Position numbers and translations under genes: made by a program. From Bugula neritina (Eukaryota > Bryozoa > Gymnolaemata > Cheilostomatida > Bugulidae), in contig OZ037768.1 of NCBI GenBank assembly GCA_964035545.1, forward strand, positions 6,997,241 to 7,061,240: 64,000 nucleotides of DNA. The letters are read 5' to 3'. A model generated the notes under the pieces. It did no database searches, had not been told where the DNA came from, and was given only the letters and a program-made list of their open reading frames with translations. Shown here in pieces: positions 41,301 through 56,300 of this stretch. Positions within the stretch are counted from its first letter, which is position 1. Every line of letters begins with the position of its first letter.

Positions 41301-44300
41301 TTTAAAGCTCAGTTAGAAAGTTCAGCTCCAGTTGAAGTTGTGTGGTACAAAGACGGGCTCCCCATTAGCTCTCCTGACTATGAGCAGAGGTTTGAGAACA
41401 ACTGGGCCTCCTTGACTATTGAGGAGACTTTCTCAGAGGATACAGCTGTGTACTCAGTCCAGGCTTCCAACCACCTGGGAACAGCTAACAGTTCCGCCCA
41501 GCTTATTGTCAAAGGTAATACAACTCCTACATGTCAGGTAACACAACTTGTGTGCACATTAGAGGTAACACAATTCCTCTCTGAGGACTATAGGCTGTAT
41601 AGCCTATGCTGGTAAGCAGAGGAGCAATAAATTTTGACGAGTTTGCTTTTGGAAATACAAAGCAGTTGTAGTCTATATACAGTAGACTTCAATCCATAGT
41701 ATTTACACTTATTCTAGTTTTTATAGTAAACTTTATATTACCGACTGATGTGTGGTTATTAGTACATACGTCTGTCTGTTCTGCTGTTCTGTATGAATGC
41801 TGAGTGATGTGTGAGTGGGATTTGTACTCAATACTCGAGTTGTTTTGATTGGTGGATAGTGATCCAACTCAGGTTTTTATGTATTCTGAGTTTGTTTTGA
41901 CTTTGGAAACTAGATGTTTGTGGGTCTAGCGGTGGAAATAGTAGGTTTTGTATATTTGTTTAGGACTGCATCAAAAGGGCTTTCAGTTAAACGGGTCTGC
42001 TCCATGTCTTTGTAGAAACACGGTTCAAATTGGTAGAACCAGACTTTGTGCGAACTCTAAAGTCTTGTGATACTTTTGAGGGCGGTCCATTTGTGCTAGA
42101 ATGCGAAGTAACTGGTAGTCCCTCCCCTACCATCTCATGGTATAAAGAGAATGCCAATGTTGACAATTCTCCCGAATATGTCATAACTAAGATTAATGGA
42201 ATATGTACACTTAGAACCAAGAGCTCAAATTCTGAACATTCGGGTCGTTATACTTGTCTTGCAGTAAATTCAGCAGGCGAAGCGAGTTCAACAGCCCGAG
42301 TTAATGTCATACGTAAGCATCAATGTTTTAGAAGTTTGCAATTGAGTGCGTGTGTGCATTGAAGCTTGAGAGTTTTGAATGTATAACAGAGAATGTGCGT
42401 GATGTGGTTAGAACAGTCTACTGGGAGTTATCATTCCTTTTCTGAATGCTTCTTTTGCCCCCAATAATAAGAATCTAAGTAAAAAGTATGCATCAATACA
42501 TATGGACGCTCATTTCAACTGGACATCCAGTATTGCTCTGTAAGGTTATTTGACTTGATTTTCTAATGCCCAAGACCGTTTTGTTATTAAAAAACTATGT
42601 AGATTTACCCTATCTTTATAATATAGATCTATTTGTATTGTAATATAAGAATAGGATTTGTAATGTAAGGACGCAGATTCATCTAGTGATGGCATAATTT
42701 TGGTCCAAATAAAGCCTCAATAATATTGCTAGTAGATATATGTATATTCATATGGATGCTATGAGTAGGTCTCCAAGTTTCTAGTGATACAAAACTAGTG
42801 TTAAGTGTTAGTATTCTTTTAAGGTAGTGCTCACAATAAAATGTTTAGCTGCCCTAATTACTGTAGAATTTTTACAATGGTGGGTTGTGAATTTTTTCCA
42901 GTTTTAGTTAGTTGAAAATGACTTTTAACTTAAAAATATAGAATTTTAGTACTGCAAAGTTTGATACTACCTGTTTTAGGAGTGTTTGTTCTGCATTTCT
43001 AACATGCTTGATTTTGTTGGAGTTATCCCAGTTTTCTCTAATTGAAAGATTGCTTTTTTGCAAACTGGTGTGTGAATATATTACTATGTTTTTAGCTGGA
43101 ATGGCACCGAGACTTGTAGCTCCCCTGCAGGATATGGTGGTAGAATCAGATCGTCCCGTTGAGATCACATGTCAGTTTGAGGCGTCTCCCACCCCTTCTG
43201 TACAATGGTTTAGAGAAGGGTTGGTGATTAAACCCTCTACAGATTTCGCTGTAAGTATTAAAGCTGTTGGAGTTGAAATGTTTGAGATTTGTTTTAAAAA
43301 CCTACAAATAAATTTGCCAATCTATGTTACATAATATAACACATATGCCTAGTAGGTTTGTTATTTCATATTATAAATGTTTTTCACAGTGATATTCGTT
43401 GTTTACAGATACGCAATAGCCCAAATTCCACCACTTTGGAGATTAGTTTAGCATTCCCAGAAGATTCGGGAACGTTCACAGTTGTTATAACCAACTGTAT
43501 GGGGGAAGCAAAGGCTTCTTGTAATCTGCTGGTACGTGAGACTACACCAACTGAGGGTGATGTTGACAGTTGCCCACCAAGTATACCCCAGCCTCTCCGG
43601 TCCAGGGAGTCTATGGAAGGCTCCAAGGTCAGAATGGACTGTGTGGTTGTGGGTCGCCCCGAACCAATGGTAAGATTTTCCAACACCAATCATATACTGT
43701 AGAATCTATAGCCAGATATATATCACATCAGCTTGCTTAGAGACACCAGCTTGATTTTTTATATTGAAAATAGTGACTTCTAATGTATTATACAAAGATG
43801 ATGACCACCACCTCATCTCCACTCTGCCGTATTGTACTGCCTCATTGTCCTACTTCATTGTTCCACCTCCCTGTACCTCTGCCTTATTAATTGCTATCAT
43901 CTTAAGAGCTGAATACTTTTACTCTTGTATTGTATTTAATTGTTATAAAATTAATATATTATAGTCGCTCATTTCTTCTCTTAGATTCTCTGTAGTTGAT
44001 TACATCATAGACGTTAACTACTGCCATGAACTACTGTATAAATGTTAATTGACTACACAAAATAGTTTTCTAATCTTTATAGATACACAATTCAGCCTTC
44101 GCATACCGCATGAATCAGCTAATTGAACTTTACGTGCAGTAGATGTTCTCTAGTGCAAGAATGTAGTCTCTAATTGACTTTAAGTTGTTTTGAGTTCTCA
44201 CTCCACCCGAATTTCTCAATATCTTTTGTAAGAGTTATCATCTCTATGTAGACATAATGACGTTTTTCTATTATAATTAAATTGGTGCATGAAATTGATT

Positions 44301-47300
44301 TATTCAATCTTTAGGTTACTTGGCTACACAATGACCTACCAGTGAAAGAGTCCCCAAATGTTCGCCTCTTGTTTGAAGGTAATGTTGCGATAATAATTTA
44401 ATAACTTTTGTTTTGATTGGCTGCATCACTATTACTTATTCTGTTATAATATAATATAATGATAACTTAATGTATTGTTTGAAATATTTTCTGTTATATC
44501 TAATGCTTGTGAATCATTTCGCACATGCGCTGGCATTACATTACTTTAATACAAGTTTTAAACATTGCATTTCATTATTTAAGCTGAATAATATATAGAT
44601 ATATATATATAAGATATTTGAATTTGTTTTTTGATGAAAGAAATAAATGTATGAACTTACCTTGCATAGTAATAAATGTATACTATTTTGAAATGTGATA
44701 ATTGCTTGTTTTTCAGGTAGTTTTTACTTTTTATTCCTAAGTTTTGAGTCAACTCGAAAAATGAGAAATATGTTTGCTGCTAATTAAGTAATGCTTTCTT
44801 TTTCAGGTGATAGGTGTAGTCTGCTTATCGACAAGGTTAACCAGAGTGACAGGGGTGTATACAGAGTCATTGCTAAGAACCCCCATGGTGAGGCGGTCAC
44901 TGAATGCACTCTGGAGGTTGAAGGTAGTAGTTTTAACCCAAACAAGTTTAGCCATGCTTAGTAGTTGTTTTATTTCCAAACGGATATCTTCATAGTTTAT
45001 AGTCAATTTATTAGTTTCTGCTTGGAGCTATTTTTATCACAACCTTTTTATGCGATGAACTTTAGACATGAATATAGACATTTCTTACTTGTACATATGT
45101 TTATACCAGACAGAGTTATTCCTGTTGTATCTGCCTACATGCAGTTGTAGTGCATAAAGAGCATCTTGTTCTGCACATCAATGTGGGTTGATTGTAGTAT
45201 AGCTGCCTATTTTTTACTGTTATTTGCCCTTTTAGTCAGTAATAATGGTTTTCGTAAGCTATTAGTAATTTCTAGATTAATTAATCATTGCTGATGTTAA
45301 CCAATAGCTCTAAGCATGTAGAATAATGGCAGAAAGTAATGGCTCTGTACAGATGCTATTAACTGCCTGAAATGGCAGCTATTAGTAAACTTGCTGCTAC
45401 TACAGTTTCCACTCAGCATTCTACAGCCATCGCTGTAGCAGTAAAGACAGCCTTTCTAAGCGCTAGTTTTGTTTGCATTGATTTAACTCCAGCTCTGGGA
45501 TATAGAAACAACTGTTATTCTGTGAAGAATATTAATCTTTCACTTTTTGGTCAGCAGCCATTTTGGCTTGCGTGAGAATAATAACTTAGTTATGTCTCAG
45601 AGACGAAATCTGACTAAGTCAATGAGCTCTAGCTTTACATACACTGAGAGTAAGTAGCAATGTGTGAAACAATAGAAGTCAATAAATTTCACATATACTG
45701 TCAACATCTTTCATATGTTAGAATAGAGTGTGTGATTTAAACGATACATTTTTAGGTTGAATTTTTTACTGCTTTGCACATTTTTATAAAATATACATTA
45801 TGTAAAATTTTATTTTTCTGATAATTTTTATATTTGCATTATGTTCTTATAAGTTATGCAGTTTTTGCCTTATAGAATATAATAATTGTGTACGTGTGTA
45901 TGTCAGGTGTGAGTGAACTGAGCGATGTGTCTGTCCCAGCTTCGGAAGAGAGACAATACACTTCAGCCAAGTCCAGTATTCTCCAACAGCAACAGCCAAC
46001 TCCAGCTGGACCCAGCATGCAGCTGGGAGCTCCTCAGCTGGTTCAGGCCTTCCACGACCAGAGAGTGAGACAGGGTGACTCTGTCACCTTCACATGTCAA
46101 ATTGCCGGCACTCCAAAGCCCAAGGTTAGCCGTAGAACATCAAAGTCTCATGTTTTGTAACCATATTGTAGTTTGATACGGTTTGTAAGCGTATGTGTAG
46201 ACGGTACATTAGTTGTCTGCTCATGTGTTCCATGTGCATTTTGAAACTGATTTGAACTGCTTATCTGACCATTTCAACTGACTTTTCAGGTAAAGTGGTT
46301 TGTTGGAGGTGAACCAATTGTCTCCCCTGACTACCAGATATCGAACACGGGAGATATTTATTCTCTGAACATACAGGAAGTGTTTGATGAAGATGCTGGC
46401 AGGTTTACCGTCATCGCGGAGAACCCTCACGGCAAGACTTCCTGCTCTGCGCTCCTCCATGTTGATCTGGATGAAGGAGACGGCCATTCGGTTACCAGCT
46501 CCACTATAAGTACTAAACAGATGTTTACCCAGTAAGTTTATTAGAATATCTGACACTATTTATACTATTTACAAAATCTGGGCCTTACTCAGCCTTGTAA
46601 TTATTTTGTAAGATGTTACTATGAATTGTTTAAAAGCATATGCTATTGGTTTTTTTATGGAAGTTGCTCAAATGTAAATGAATGAAGCTTTTAATATTTA
46701 CAAGCATCAGATATTTCTAATGATTTACCCTCTTTTAGACACGAAACACGGACCACAATCAGTGGAGATCAAGTGACAAGTGAAGAGCATCAGCTCATGA
46801 AGACAACAACAGATGGGAAGACAGAAGCCCAAGAGCATCACAGCTCTTCCACTTCTAGCTTACCTGCCTCTGGCATACCTGCCTCTAGCATACCTGCCTC
46901 TAGCATACCTGCCTCACAAGCACCGCCTACTCTGTTCAAACCAATAGAGTTTAAAGTACAGCTACCATCAGCTCAAAAACAACAAGCACCTGTTCAACCA
47001 ACTCATGTTCAACAGATGCCAGTTCCATCTATGGAGGCCACATCTCCCTCTAAACTACCCGGGCAGCAGGTGCCTGTTCCAGTTGTGCAATCACCAATGG
47101 AGCATTTACCTGCTCAACGTATGCCAATCACGATTGGGCCATCATTCGTGGACCAGGCTTCCCCCAGACCATCTACACAGCAGACGACACAGCAGACGAC
47201 ACAGCAGACGACACAGCAGACGACACAGCAGATGACACAGCAGACGACCTCTTCTGTTCAGATTCCAATGCAGCAGAGGTCTGCCATGCAAATACCAATG

Positions 47301-50300
47301 CAGCAGATTCCTGTGCAGCACTCACCAGTTCCACAGTTTCGACAACCTATTACTCCTATGAGGATGTCTACACCAAGATTTTCCTCACCTTCTCCACAAA
47401 GATCCGGTGTGGAGGTGCTAAAACGCCCTCTAGTGAGGTATCCATCGGAGCCTTCTATCAGTTCCCAGACATTTACAGAAACACGGCGCTCTGAGCACAC
47501 TTATATACAGAATGTAGGCCAGTCTCCACAGCGCTTCAACCCTGTACACATAGACATAGATCTTAGTGGAATAGCCAGTGAGCCAACACCTGCCAAGTTA
47601 AAGAGGCCTTCTCAATTTGCGTCTACACCTGTACGGCCAGGTAAAGTGCTTGTTGTTGTCATTTTATGGAAAAGCTTAAAAACCAATATTTCGAAATGTT
47701 TTGATCAAAAACAAGTATCAATACCGATGTTATATTAGCCATGGACTACTGTAACAAAAATACTAGCAATATCATGTATGTGGTATTATATAAATGCATT
47801 GGAGAAAAGACAATAACAATTTATTGCTAACAATTTAGTTTTTAAATAAAAAAAGCTGTTAGAATCTTGTAAAATATATAAATGGAAAAAGTATGCTCAA
47901 ATTGTGTGAATTTGCTGTATGCAAATGATATTATGGAGGGTTAATTTTTTAGTATTTCATTATATTATTGCTTGCCATCATTTTGTTTTTAGCTGAAGCT
48001 CCAAACTTTATAACTCGCCTCGTGCCAATAACGGTGAAAGAAGGCGATTCTATCACATTGATGGTGACTATAACCGGCACTGATTTGGAAGTTACCTGGT
48101 ACCGAGAGGGGGCCGAAATTACTGCAATTTACAAAAATGATTTTACTGTAAGTTTTATTTTTCAGCTGACATACTAGTATTTACTTCATGCAGTGACTTA
48201 CTTTGAGTCTTCTTTCACGCCCTGTTCTCTAGCCACTGCTCTTCAAATAACCCAGCATTACATGTAGTAAGTGTCTCAGTAATTCTATCAAAGTTTAATT
48301 GACTGCTTTATTTTTACAGACGAGAAGAGATGGCCAGAACTATTTCCTGCATATCCACAAGGCATGCCTAGAAGACACTGGCTTGTTTGCAGTGAAAGCT
48401 GAAAATGAGAATGGTTTTGCATCATGTGATGCTAATGTTACAGTCATTTGTACGTATAACATTTTATGTAATTTAATCTTTCTGTGTTGTTGGTTTATCT
48501 AGTTATGGAGAGTATAAATTAGAAAGTTGCTCAGTGTTCAGAGAGTTGTGTGATGGTATTGCAAAAACTAGTTTTATGTTTTTTTTTACTACTTATTTCA
48601 TTACTACATATTAAAATGGGATGTTACTCTCCGTTGCAATGCAAACATGTCTGCCGAAAGTTCATCTACTTAACCTATAAATCATATTCAAGTGTAAAAC
48701 TAGTTGTGATTATTTTTTTTATTCAGCTGTATTGCCAATTGAGCACAAGCTGACCAAGTTTTCAGGATTTGAAGAAGAATCGACGCCCAAAGACAACAAG
48801 CCGACGAAGCAGAAGACCTTGCCTCCCAGCAGTGCACTATTGAAGTGCCTTATGCTCACACCTCTTCCCCACACCAGGCTGGTGTACGAAGGCGAGAGAA
48901 TCGAAATCAAAATTAGATTAGACGTCAACCCAGAACCTATTATCAAGTGGTATAAAGATGGAGTCGAGTTGAAACCTTCTCACAGAATAAAGATTGAGTA
49001 CTACGGGGGCGTGGCTTGCCTTACGTACAGCTCTGTTATCAAGAGCGACTCCGGCCATTATCTTGTACATGTGGTTAACTCTAAGGGCTCATTGAAGAGT
49101 GAAATGGACTTTTCAGTTGAATGTAAGTTGTTTGGTAGGCTTTGCTATCACCTTGAGTTTTATTGTAGTGTTAGTTAACTTGTCTGATACATAAAGGCTA
49201 TAGACTTGAGACTATTTGCTTAACTAAAATGGTACTGCAATTCTTTGGTGACTAGTCAATATTCCAAAGGCCCATTAGTCCGAAGGTTCATTGGTCCAAA
49301 TGAAGTTGTTTAATAAAATAAAACTGTTGTTATTTTTTATTGTGTAGACCTTGATGTGTTGCACCTAATATGTTTCAGGTTCAAACCCCAAACCCTTAAA
49401 AATGGCTTGCCATATGTGCATGTGTAATAGACCAATATGTTCAGACAAACGAGCCTTCGGAATATTGAGCTGTCCCCCAATTTTTTCATTAGTTATGGTT
49501 ACAATTTTTGTTCTTGAATTTAGCTGGACCTCACCCTGTTGATCAACCAGACATCAGCGGTCTGGTTCCACACCAAGCTCCTCTGCACTACAGTCAGGAT
49601 GAGTCATCAACGGTGAGGATGCAGACTCAATCATCTACTACAATGTATCTTGGGTCAGCAGACAGACAGCCTTTGAGAGGAGTTTGGGCTCCTAGACAAC
49701 AGTCAGAGCCACCTCTTAGGCCGCTCACACCTCATGTCAGTAGAACTATTGTCAGGCCAGCTGGTATGGTGGCATCACCTAATGTAACACATATTCAGCA
49801 AACTCCGGCATTTCCACAACATCAAACAATGCAAGAATCAAATGTTTTAAGACAGACATCTACTCTTTCACAACAAGTTACTCCTCAATACCAGCCAGTA
49901 CCTCAGTCACCTGGTACTCAATGCCAGCCAGTGCCTCAGTCACCTGGTACTCAGTCAGTACCACAGTCACCTGGTACTCAATATCAGCCAGTACCCCAGT
50001 CACCAGCGACTAAGTACTACTCAGTACCTCAATCACCTGGTACTCAATATCAGCCAGTACCACAGTCACCTAGTACTCAGTCAGTACCACAGTCACCTGG
50101 TACTAAATACTACTCAGTACCCCAGTCACCTGGTACTCAGCCAGTACCTCAGTCACCAGGGACTAAGTACTACTCTGTACCACAGTCACCTAGTACTCAG
50201 TCAGTACCACAGTCACCTGGTACTCAATATCAGCCAGTACCACAGTCACCTAGTACTAAATACTACTCAGTACCCCAGTCACCTGGTGTTAGATCAGTAC

Positions 50301-53300
50301 CTCAGTCACCAGTTTCTTTCTGGTCGCCTGCCTCTGATGCTCCAATGAAGAAGGTGACATCAGTGCCAGCCTTTACTCTGCAGCAGAAGCTGCCCCCTCA
50401 GTCTCCCGTACACCAATCAACCTACTGGCAACCCAGGTCAGTCAAACTTGGCTACTTTCATAGCATCATACTGCATTACACCATTTACCTATATAACCTT
50501 CAAATCATTGCACAGGTTTTCAATGTGACCAGATCTGAACTTTTTATTTTCATTGTTTTGAAAGTTTGTTCTGGTAACTTATGCAGAACACCTTCTCAGA
50601 GCCCCTCCAGACCACAAGTTTTGAGAGCTCAGTCTGCCAGCCCGGTTAGAGGCTTAGCGTCTCCCGTGCCTCTGTTTAGACCGACATCCGTGCCTCGTGC
50701 CTCATTACCAGCTCAACAGAAATCTGTTCCCAGGGCTCCGAGTGAGCCGTTGTTGCCCGGCTCATTTAGACCAAAGTTTACCAGACCTCTAGGACAACTA
50801 CCAATGAGAGATGGTGAGCCAGTAACCTTGGAGTGTAGGTTTGATGCATATCCTCCTGCACAGGTCACATGGAGCAGGCACGGGCAGGTCATACCAGACG
50901 GGAATAGGTTGGTTCATATAACTGTTCATTTAACAGTGGTTACACTGTGCATTGCTATCAAGCAGCATTTTTTCTTGCTAGTGTAGAAGCTGTGAACTGG
51001 CTTTTATCAATATTTCAACAAAACATTTCTCATTTATGCTGGGCATAAAGATTTTAGATGGTTTCAGAAATTTCTATTAGTTTATTCTAAATATTAAGTT
51101 TTCAAACTAAAATGATCACCAAGCTATGATTAAAATCATAAAACAATCTAGGAGTAATTTCATGGCCAATACAATTTAAAGATTTTCTGATTACGTCTTG
51201 ACTGAAATTATTTATGATTTTATTTGCTAAACTGTGTTAAACACTGTTTTAATTTTAATGACACGCTATTAAAATAATGCAACTTTACCTTTAATATTAT
51301 AGAAATTAAATTTGATTGTAGTTTTGAAAAATCAGTTGTGCTTTTCTAAAGCCGTAAATCTAGTGCCATTACTTTGGTATATTCTTGTTTCTTGGATATT
51401 TAATGCTAGTTCTATTTTTGTTTTGAAAGCTGACAAATGTCAGCAGCCGTTACTAACCATTTTCTGTTATTCTCACATGTGTTCCTGTAGATACAGGATT
51501 ATGAACACTGAGGCTGCGGGACACGCCACCCTCACTATTAGAATGACTTTCCCTGAAGATCTAGGGGAGTACACATGCACTGCTAAAAATGATGCCGGTG
51601 AAGCAATTACTATCGGCCATCTTGTTCCTGAAGGTAGAACTATTTTATTGTGCACTGTTTCATCTTCGTCTTTGTAAAATGCTATTTCATTTACATTCAA
51701 TTTATTTGCATTTATCTTTAGTTCTATTTGCAACTATTTTATTGCATTATTTTACTAAACACATTTAATTAATTCGAGTTCTGAAAAGTTTATCACTATT
51801 TTAATGGTTTAAATAAACCGATTTTTTAATATTTTGATGTCAAAAAATAAGAATGAATTTTCTGCCTGTTTAAGTTTTTAGTTTGATTTATTAGAATGCC
51901 GTTTGATATGTTTAAACAGCCTCAGAATCAGAGTTTGCTGATGAGTCCAGTGTCTGTGACACTTACAGCGAGTGGGAAGACAGCAGCAGTGTATTTTCTT
52001 TTGCTGCTGCCGAAGACAGCAGCCGTTTTTGTAATTTTGATTTATCTTTCACTGTGTGTTGATTCTTTTATTAGAACTATTTTGAAAGACTACTCTTTAT
52101 ATTTCACCCTGACCAGTTGTGGCATGTTGACATACAACTCAGATCTAACGCCTGAAAGTCCAGTTTGACCAGCATTTATGATTAATAAATGACTGGGGTG
52201 CGATGCAATGCCTCAACATTTAAGATTTGTTTGATGTTAAAACTGCTTCTTGGCATGTCTTTATAGAATGTGTCTTAATTGTTTGATGTTATAAATTTTA
52301 ATTCAACAGTAAATAAATATTTTATCTAAACTGCCATTTTAAAATTTAAATTGGGTGGTTTTGGTTAAATAGCCACGATACTGTGTGGGTAATGAGTTTA
52401 AAGCTAGATCAGTTTAAATGTAGTATATACAGTTGCCGAATAGCTCATTGTTTGTTCTGCAGCTGAATATCAGAAAGTGCTTCATGCTGAAGCTCAGCGA
52501 CAAAGAGAGATATACGACCGGTCGCAGCGCCAGTCTTTGGTGTCGGATCTGGAGACGACATTAACACAGCGTAGTTACACTCCGTCTCAGTCACCTACCA
52601 GGCAGCACCGTGGCGCTACACGCACCTCACCTGTTGTAGTACCTATGAGAACTGAGCCAATCAGACGGGCCTCTCAATCTCCTCATCAGCCAATCAGACA
52701 ACCTTCTCCTGTTTATAAAGCTGTGCACAATCAGCCTATTTATATTAATGGGTCCGCCCCACCGGTATGAATTGTTCACATTTATTTCCCCACTTGGCAT
52801 GTAGTATCTTGTTATATTTTATCTATTTTTTAAGATTACGACTTTATATTTCATACTTGTGGGTATAAACAATAATGCTAATAGAGTGTATAGTAATATA
52901 GGAACCTGTGTAGACAGTTGAATGGAGTCTGAGCTCTAATGCTGTGCTAATATGCTATTATAGGCTGCTCATGAGTCACAGATAGTGATAGACATGGATT
53001 CTAGTCACAGATCTAAGATCCACAGCTATAGTGATGATACGGATGATACAAATCAAGAAACCTATACGGGCAATGTAATGCAACCCCTCATTGTTCAGCC
53101 TCTGAAGGATTTTAAACTTACTGAAGGACAAGATGCCACTTTCTTCTGCAAAGTAGTTGGTGTTCCTAAACCCAAGGTTAGAGTAACTTTTCTTGCTGCT
53201 CTGTTTAAAGGATGTTTGTGAAAAGGCTAGTTTAAGTTTATTTAAAGTTTTGTTTTTACAATATGGTATACTGAAACAGCCTGATTACAAATAGCTCCAT

Positions 53301-56300
53301 TTATGTCACAACTAACCAACTAACTTGTTAAAATCGATCACTTGTGGTATTTTTTAATATGACTCTATTTCTATCAATTGTTGATGTAAGCTTTGCATCC
53401 TAGCATTTTACACACAAGCCTATGTGTGTGCAAGTTAAGCTTGCAATGGCTCTCTGTAGTTGCCCTTGTATAAAAACTGATATAAATAGCAATTGTATTT
53501 GTGTTAGAACTTGTGTATTTATTTCAAATGCTTTACTATACATGGTGTAAAGTTTTCTCCTCTCTAATAAGAACTTGGCTGATGATAGAATTCACAGAGT
53601 TTCACACGTTGTAGGTTGCATGGTTTAAAAATGGAGAGAGATTGAGGGCTTCATCGCGTCTGACCATGAAATACAGTGCGGACGGATACCACACTCTGCG
53701 TATCCGAGATACGGTTGTGTTTGACGAGGGAGTGTATATGGCGCACGCTGTCAACTCTGGTGGAAGTGCTACAACTGCTGCTCAGCTATATATAGACACT
53801 GTGAAAAATATCGATACATCTTCACACATCAGTTCTCAAACACTGACTCTCTTACAAAAGAGGTATGTACTGTATTACAATTGTCTACTAATTAGGAAAG
53901 CAGTTGTTGTAACACTCAAGCCCCAGTGCATGCGAAGTTTGAATACATCTCATCGACGTTGTGTAACATGTTATACTGTTATATACATTAATTATACTCG
54001 TATATAGCAAATGAGTTGCCAATAATCTATAATGTAATATTCAACTTTTTTACATCTTTTTTTACAAAAATAGGGCTTGTTACTGCTAGTTGTTTAACTT
54101 TATGGAATACATACAAAAATAGTGCACTTTACTTTTGTTATGAAATAAGTTTGGCACTGGTATGTACAATTCTGTCATCTAGAGAGCATGCTAGAGAAAG
54201 GAAGAGAGACCAGACTGATGGTGGAATAGTAGAGAAATGTTTCCGGCCAGTGTTCAAGAGTGTGCCCTCTGATCAGACTGTTAAGGAAGGGACGTGTGTG
54301 CGCTTCGACTGTGTGGTGTCAGCCAGACCTCAGGCTGAGGTTGTCTGGTACCGGAATGGTCATCCGGTGGTTCAGGATCGACTCCACAAGGTGAGACAAA
54401 TCTGATGCTCGTCTTAATAAATAAGCTCTGCATCTACTTTATGGTGGCTGAGATTTTATAGTTTTACTTTTGTACAAGTCTGCGTGAAGATATTTTAGTG
54501 AGTAGAGTTACTCAAATTTGTTACTTGTATAAAGACATAGGCAATACATGTTCTATGATGGAACTGTTAAGTGTTAACTTGAAATTGTTGTTCATATAGG
54601 ATTAAATGTATTTCTACAGCTACAATATGCATATGCTCTAAATTCAAATCAAGAAAATATGTTTTAAATATCAGCAATTTTGATATTACAGATTGTTGTG
54701 AATGAGAATGGGATAAACTCGTTGATAATAAAGTCTGTGGCCCTTGCTGATGGCGGCCAGTATGTGGTGGCTGCAGAGAACAAAGCAGGTAGAGCAGAGT
54801 TCCAACTCAATCTCACTGTACTCGAGAAAGAGCACCACATGCCGCCTAAGTTCACCGAGAGAATACGAGGTGTGAACACTATCTCCGGACAGGATATTGT
54901 CCTGAGTTGTGCATGTACAGGTAATCCCGCGCCTCATATCACTTGGACAAAGGATAATCAGTATATCAAAGATGATGAAAAACACAGGTATTATTATATT
55001 ATATACTCATATGTTTGTGTGTTTCCATGCATTAGTGTTTGATTTTCTAATTTTATATGTTTTTGATTGGATGCAAAAATTAGCGAATGCTTTTATTTCT
55101 TTGTAGTTTTTTAGGTTTTCAAAATAAGAAATGCTTTTTTAATACAATTAGAGAACTTTTTAAACTGCAATTTTTTTGCATAACTATTTTTTTATTTTTA
55201 AGCTTTTCAGGGTTTTTAATAATCTTTTTTTTTAATTTTGATTCAATTGTGGGAATCCTTGTCTGCATGTAGCTCTTCTATATATCTCTATAGGATTGAT
55301 ACACGTGATGGCTGTACTCACTTGGTTATAAAAAATGCTGATGTCAGCGATGCCGGTTGGTACCAATGCTCAGCAGTCAGTGTGGCTGGCAGCGCCACTA
55401 GTCGGGCGAAGGTAGCTGTTGAACCTCCGGCTCAGCCTAAACCACAGGAGTTCAGAATTGTCATCCCAAAGAAGCCAACTAAAGTGTGAGTTGTCTTTCC
55501 TTGACTGGTGTGTTTAGCTGGCATTCAGACAGTATATGCTGCAAGTATTGTAATGTAATGTTTATATATAATTTTTTAATATTTACCATTTTTCCTGACC
55601 CCATGGCTATGGTGCTTTCTAATTCAACTAACTGATATTTCTAGACTTGCCGCTCCTGAAGAACAACTTACAGAAATGCAAGTAGCTCAGCTGTACAGAA
55701 ATCAACTTAGATATAACATACAGCACGTTGATGAGATGTAGGTTCAATACAGTTGCTGTTATAAAAGATAGAGCAAAATGTTTATTGATTTATGTAAAAA
55801 ACTTCTCTCACCCAACACTTTTTATAACATAATAGAGATTAATATTTACTAGATTTACTTAGCATAGAGATGTGCGCATAAGAAAGTAACTCCCAGGGTG
55901 TAGGAAAGCAGAAGTGTAAGATAAATGCATCATGAAGGCTCATTGAAGATTAAATATATATTTTTAAAATATATAATTTGCTTTGTTAGAATATAGTATG
56001 TATATTTTTAAAGTGTACAAAACATTATTTTGGTAAAAATAAGTAAGTCAGAGGTATTTTAATGATACAAACGTCGAAAGGTGGAACAATCTCCTTTAAT
56101 AATATAATAGACATGATTATATGGCAAAGTTGAAATGCGAGTTTGGAAGTTTCATAATACATTCAAAAAAGCGATTGCCAAAGAGAGTTGCTACTGTATT
56201 TGTTGTCACTGCTCACAATCACAATCGTTTTTAGATGTATGGCTACAAGTTCCTCAGCAGGATATAATTTTGATTTTGTTATTGTCTCTTTTAGTGACAA

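Noticed and set aside
43384-43693. Minus-strand open frames of 80-100 codons opposite Ig exons
   Set aside because: Shadows of the Ig3/Ig4 exon at 43409-43669, which has correct splice sites and Ig residues on the plus strand.
45372-45575. 67-codon Ala/Thr-rich open frame
   Set aside because: It falls in the intron between 44923 and 45907, does not fit the phase of its neighbours and has no recognisable content.
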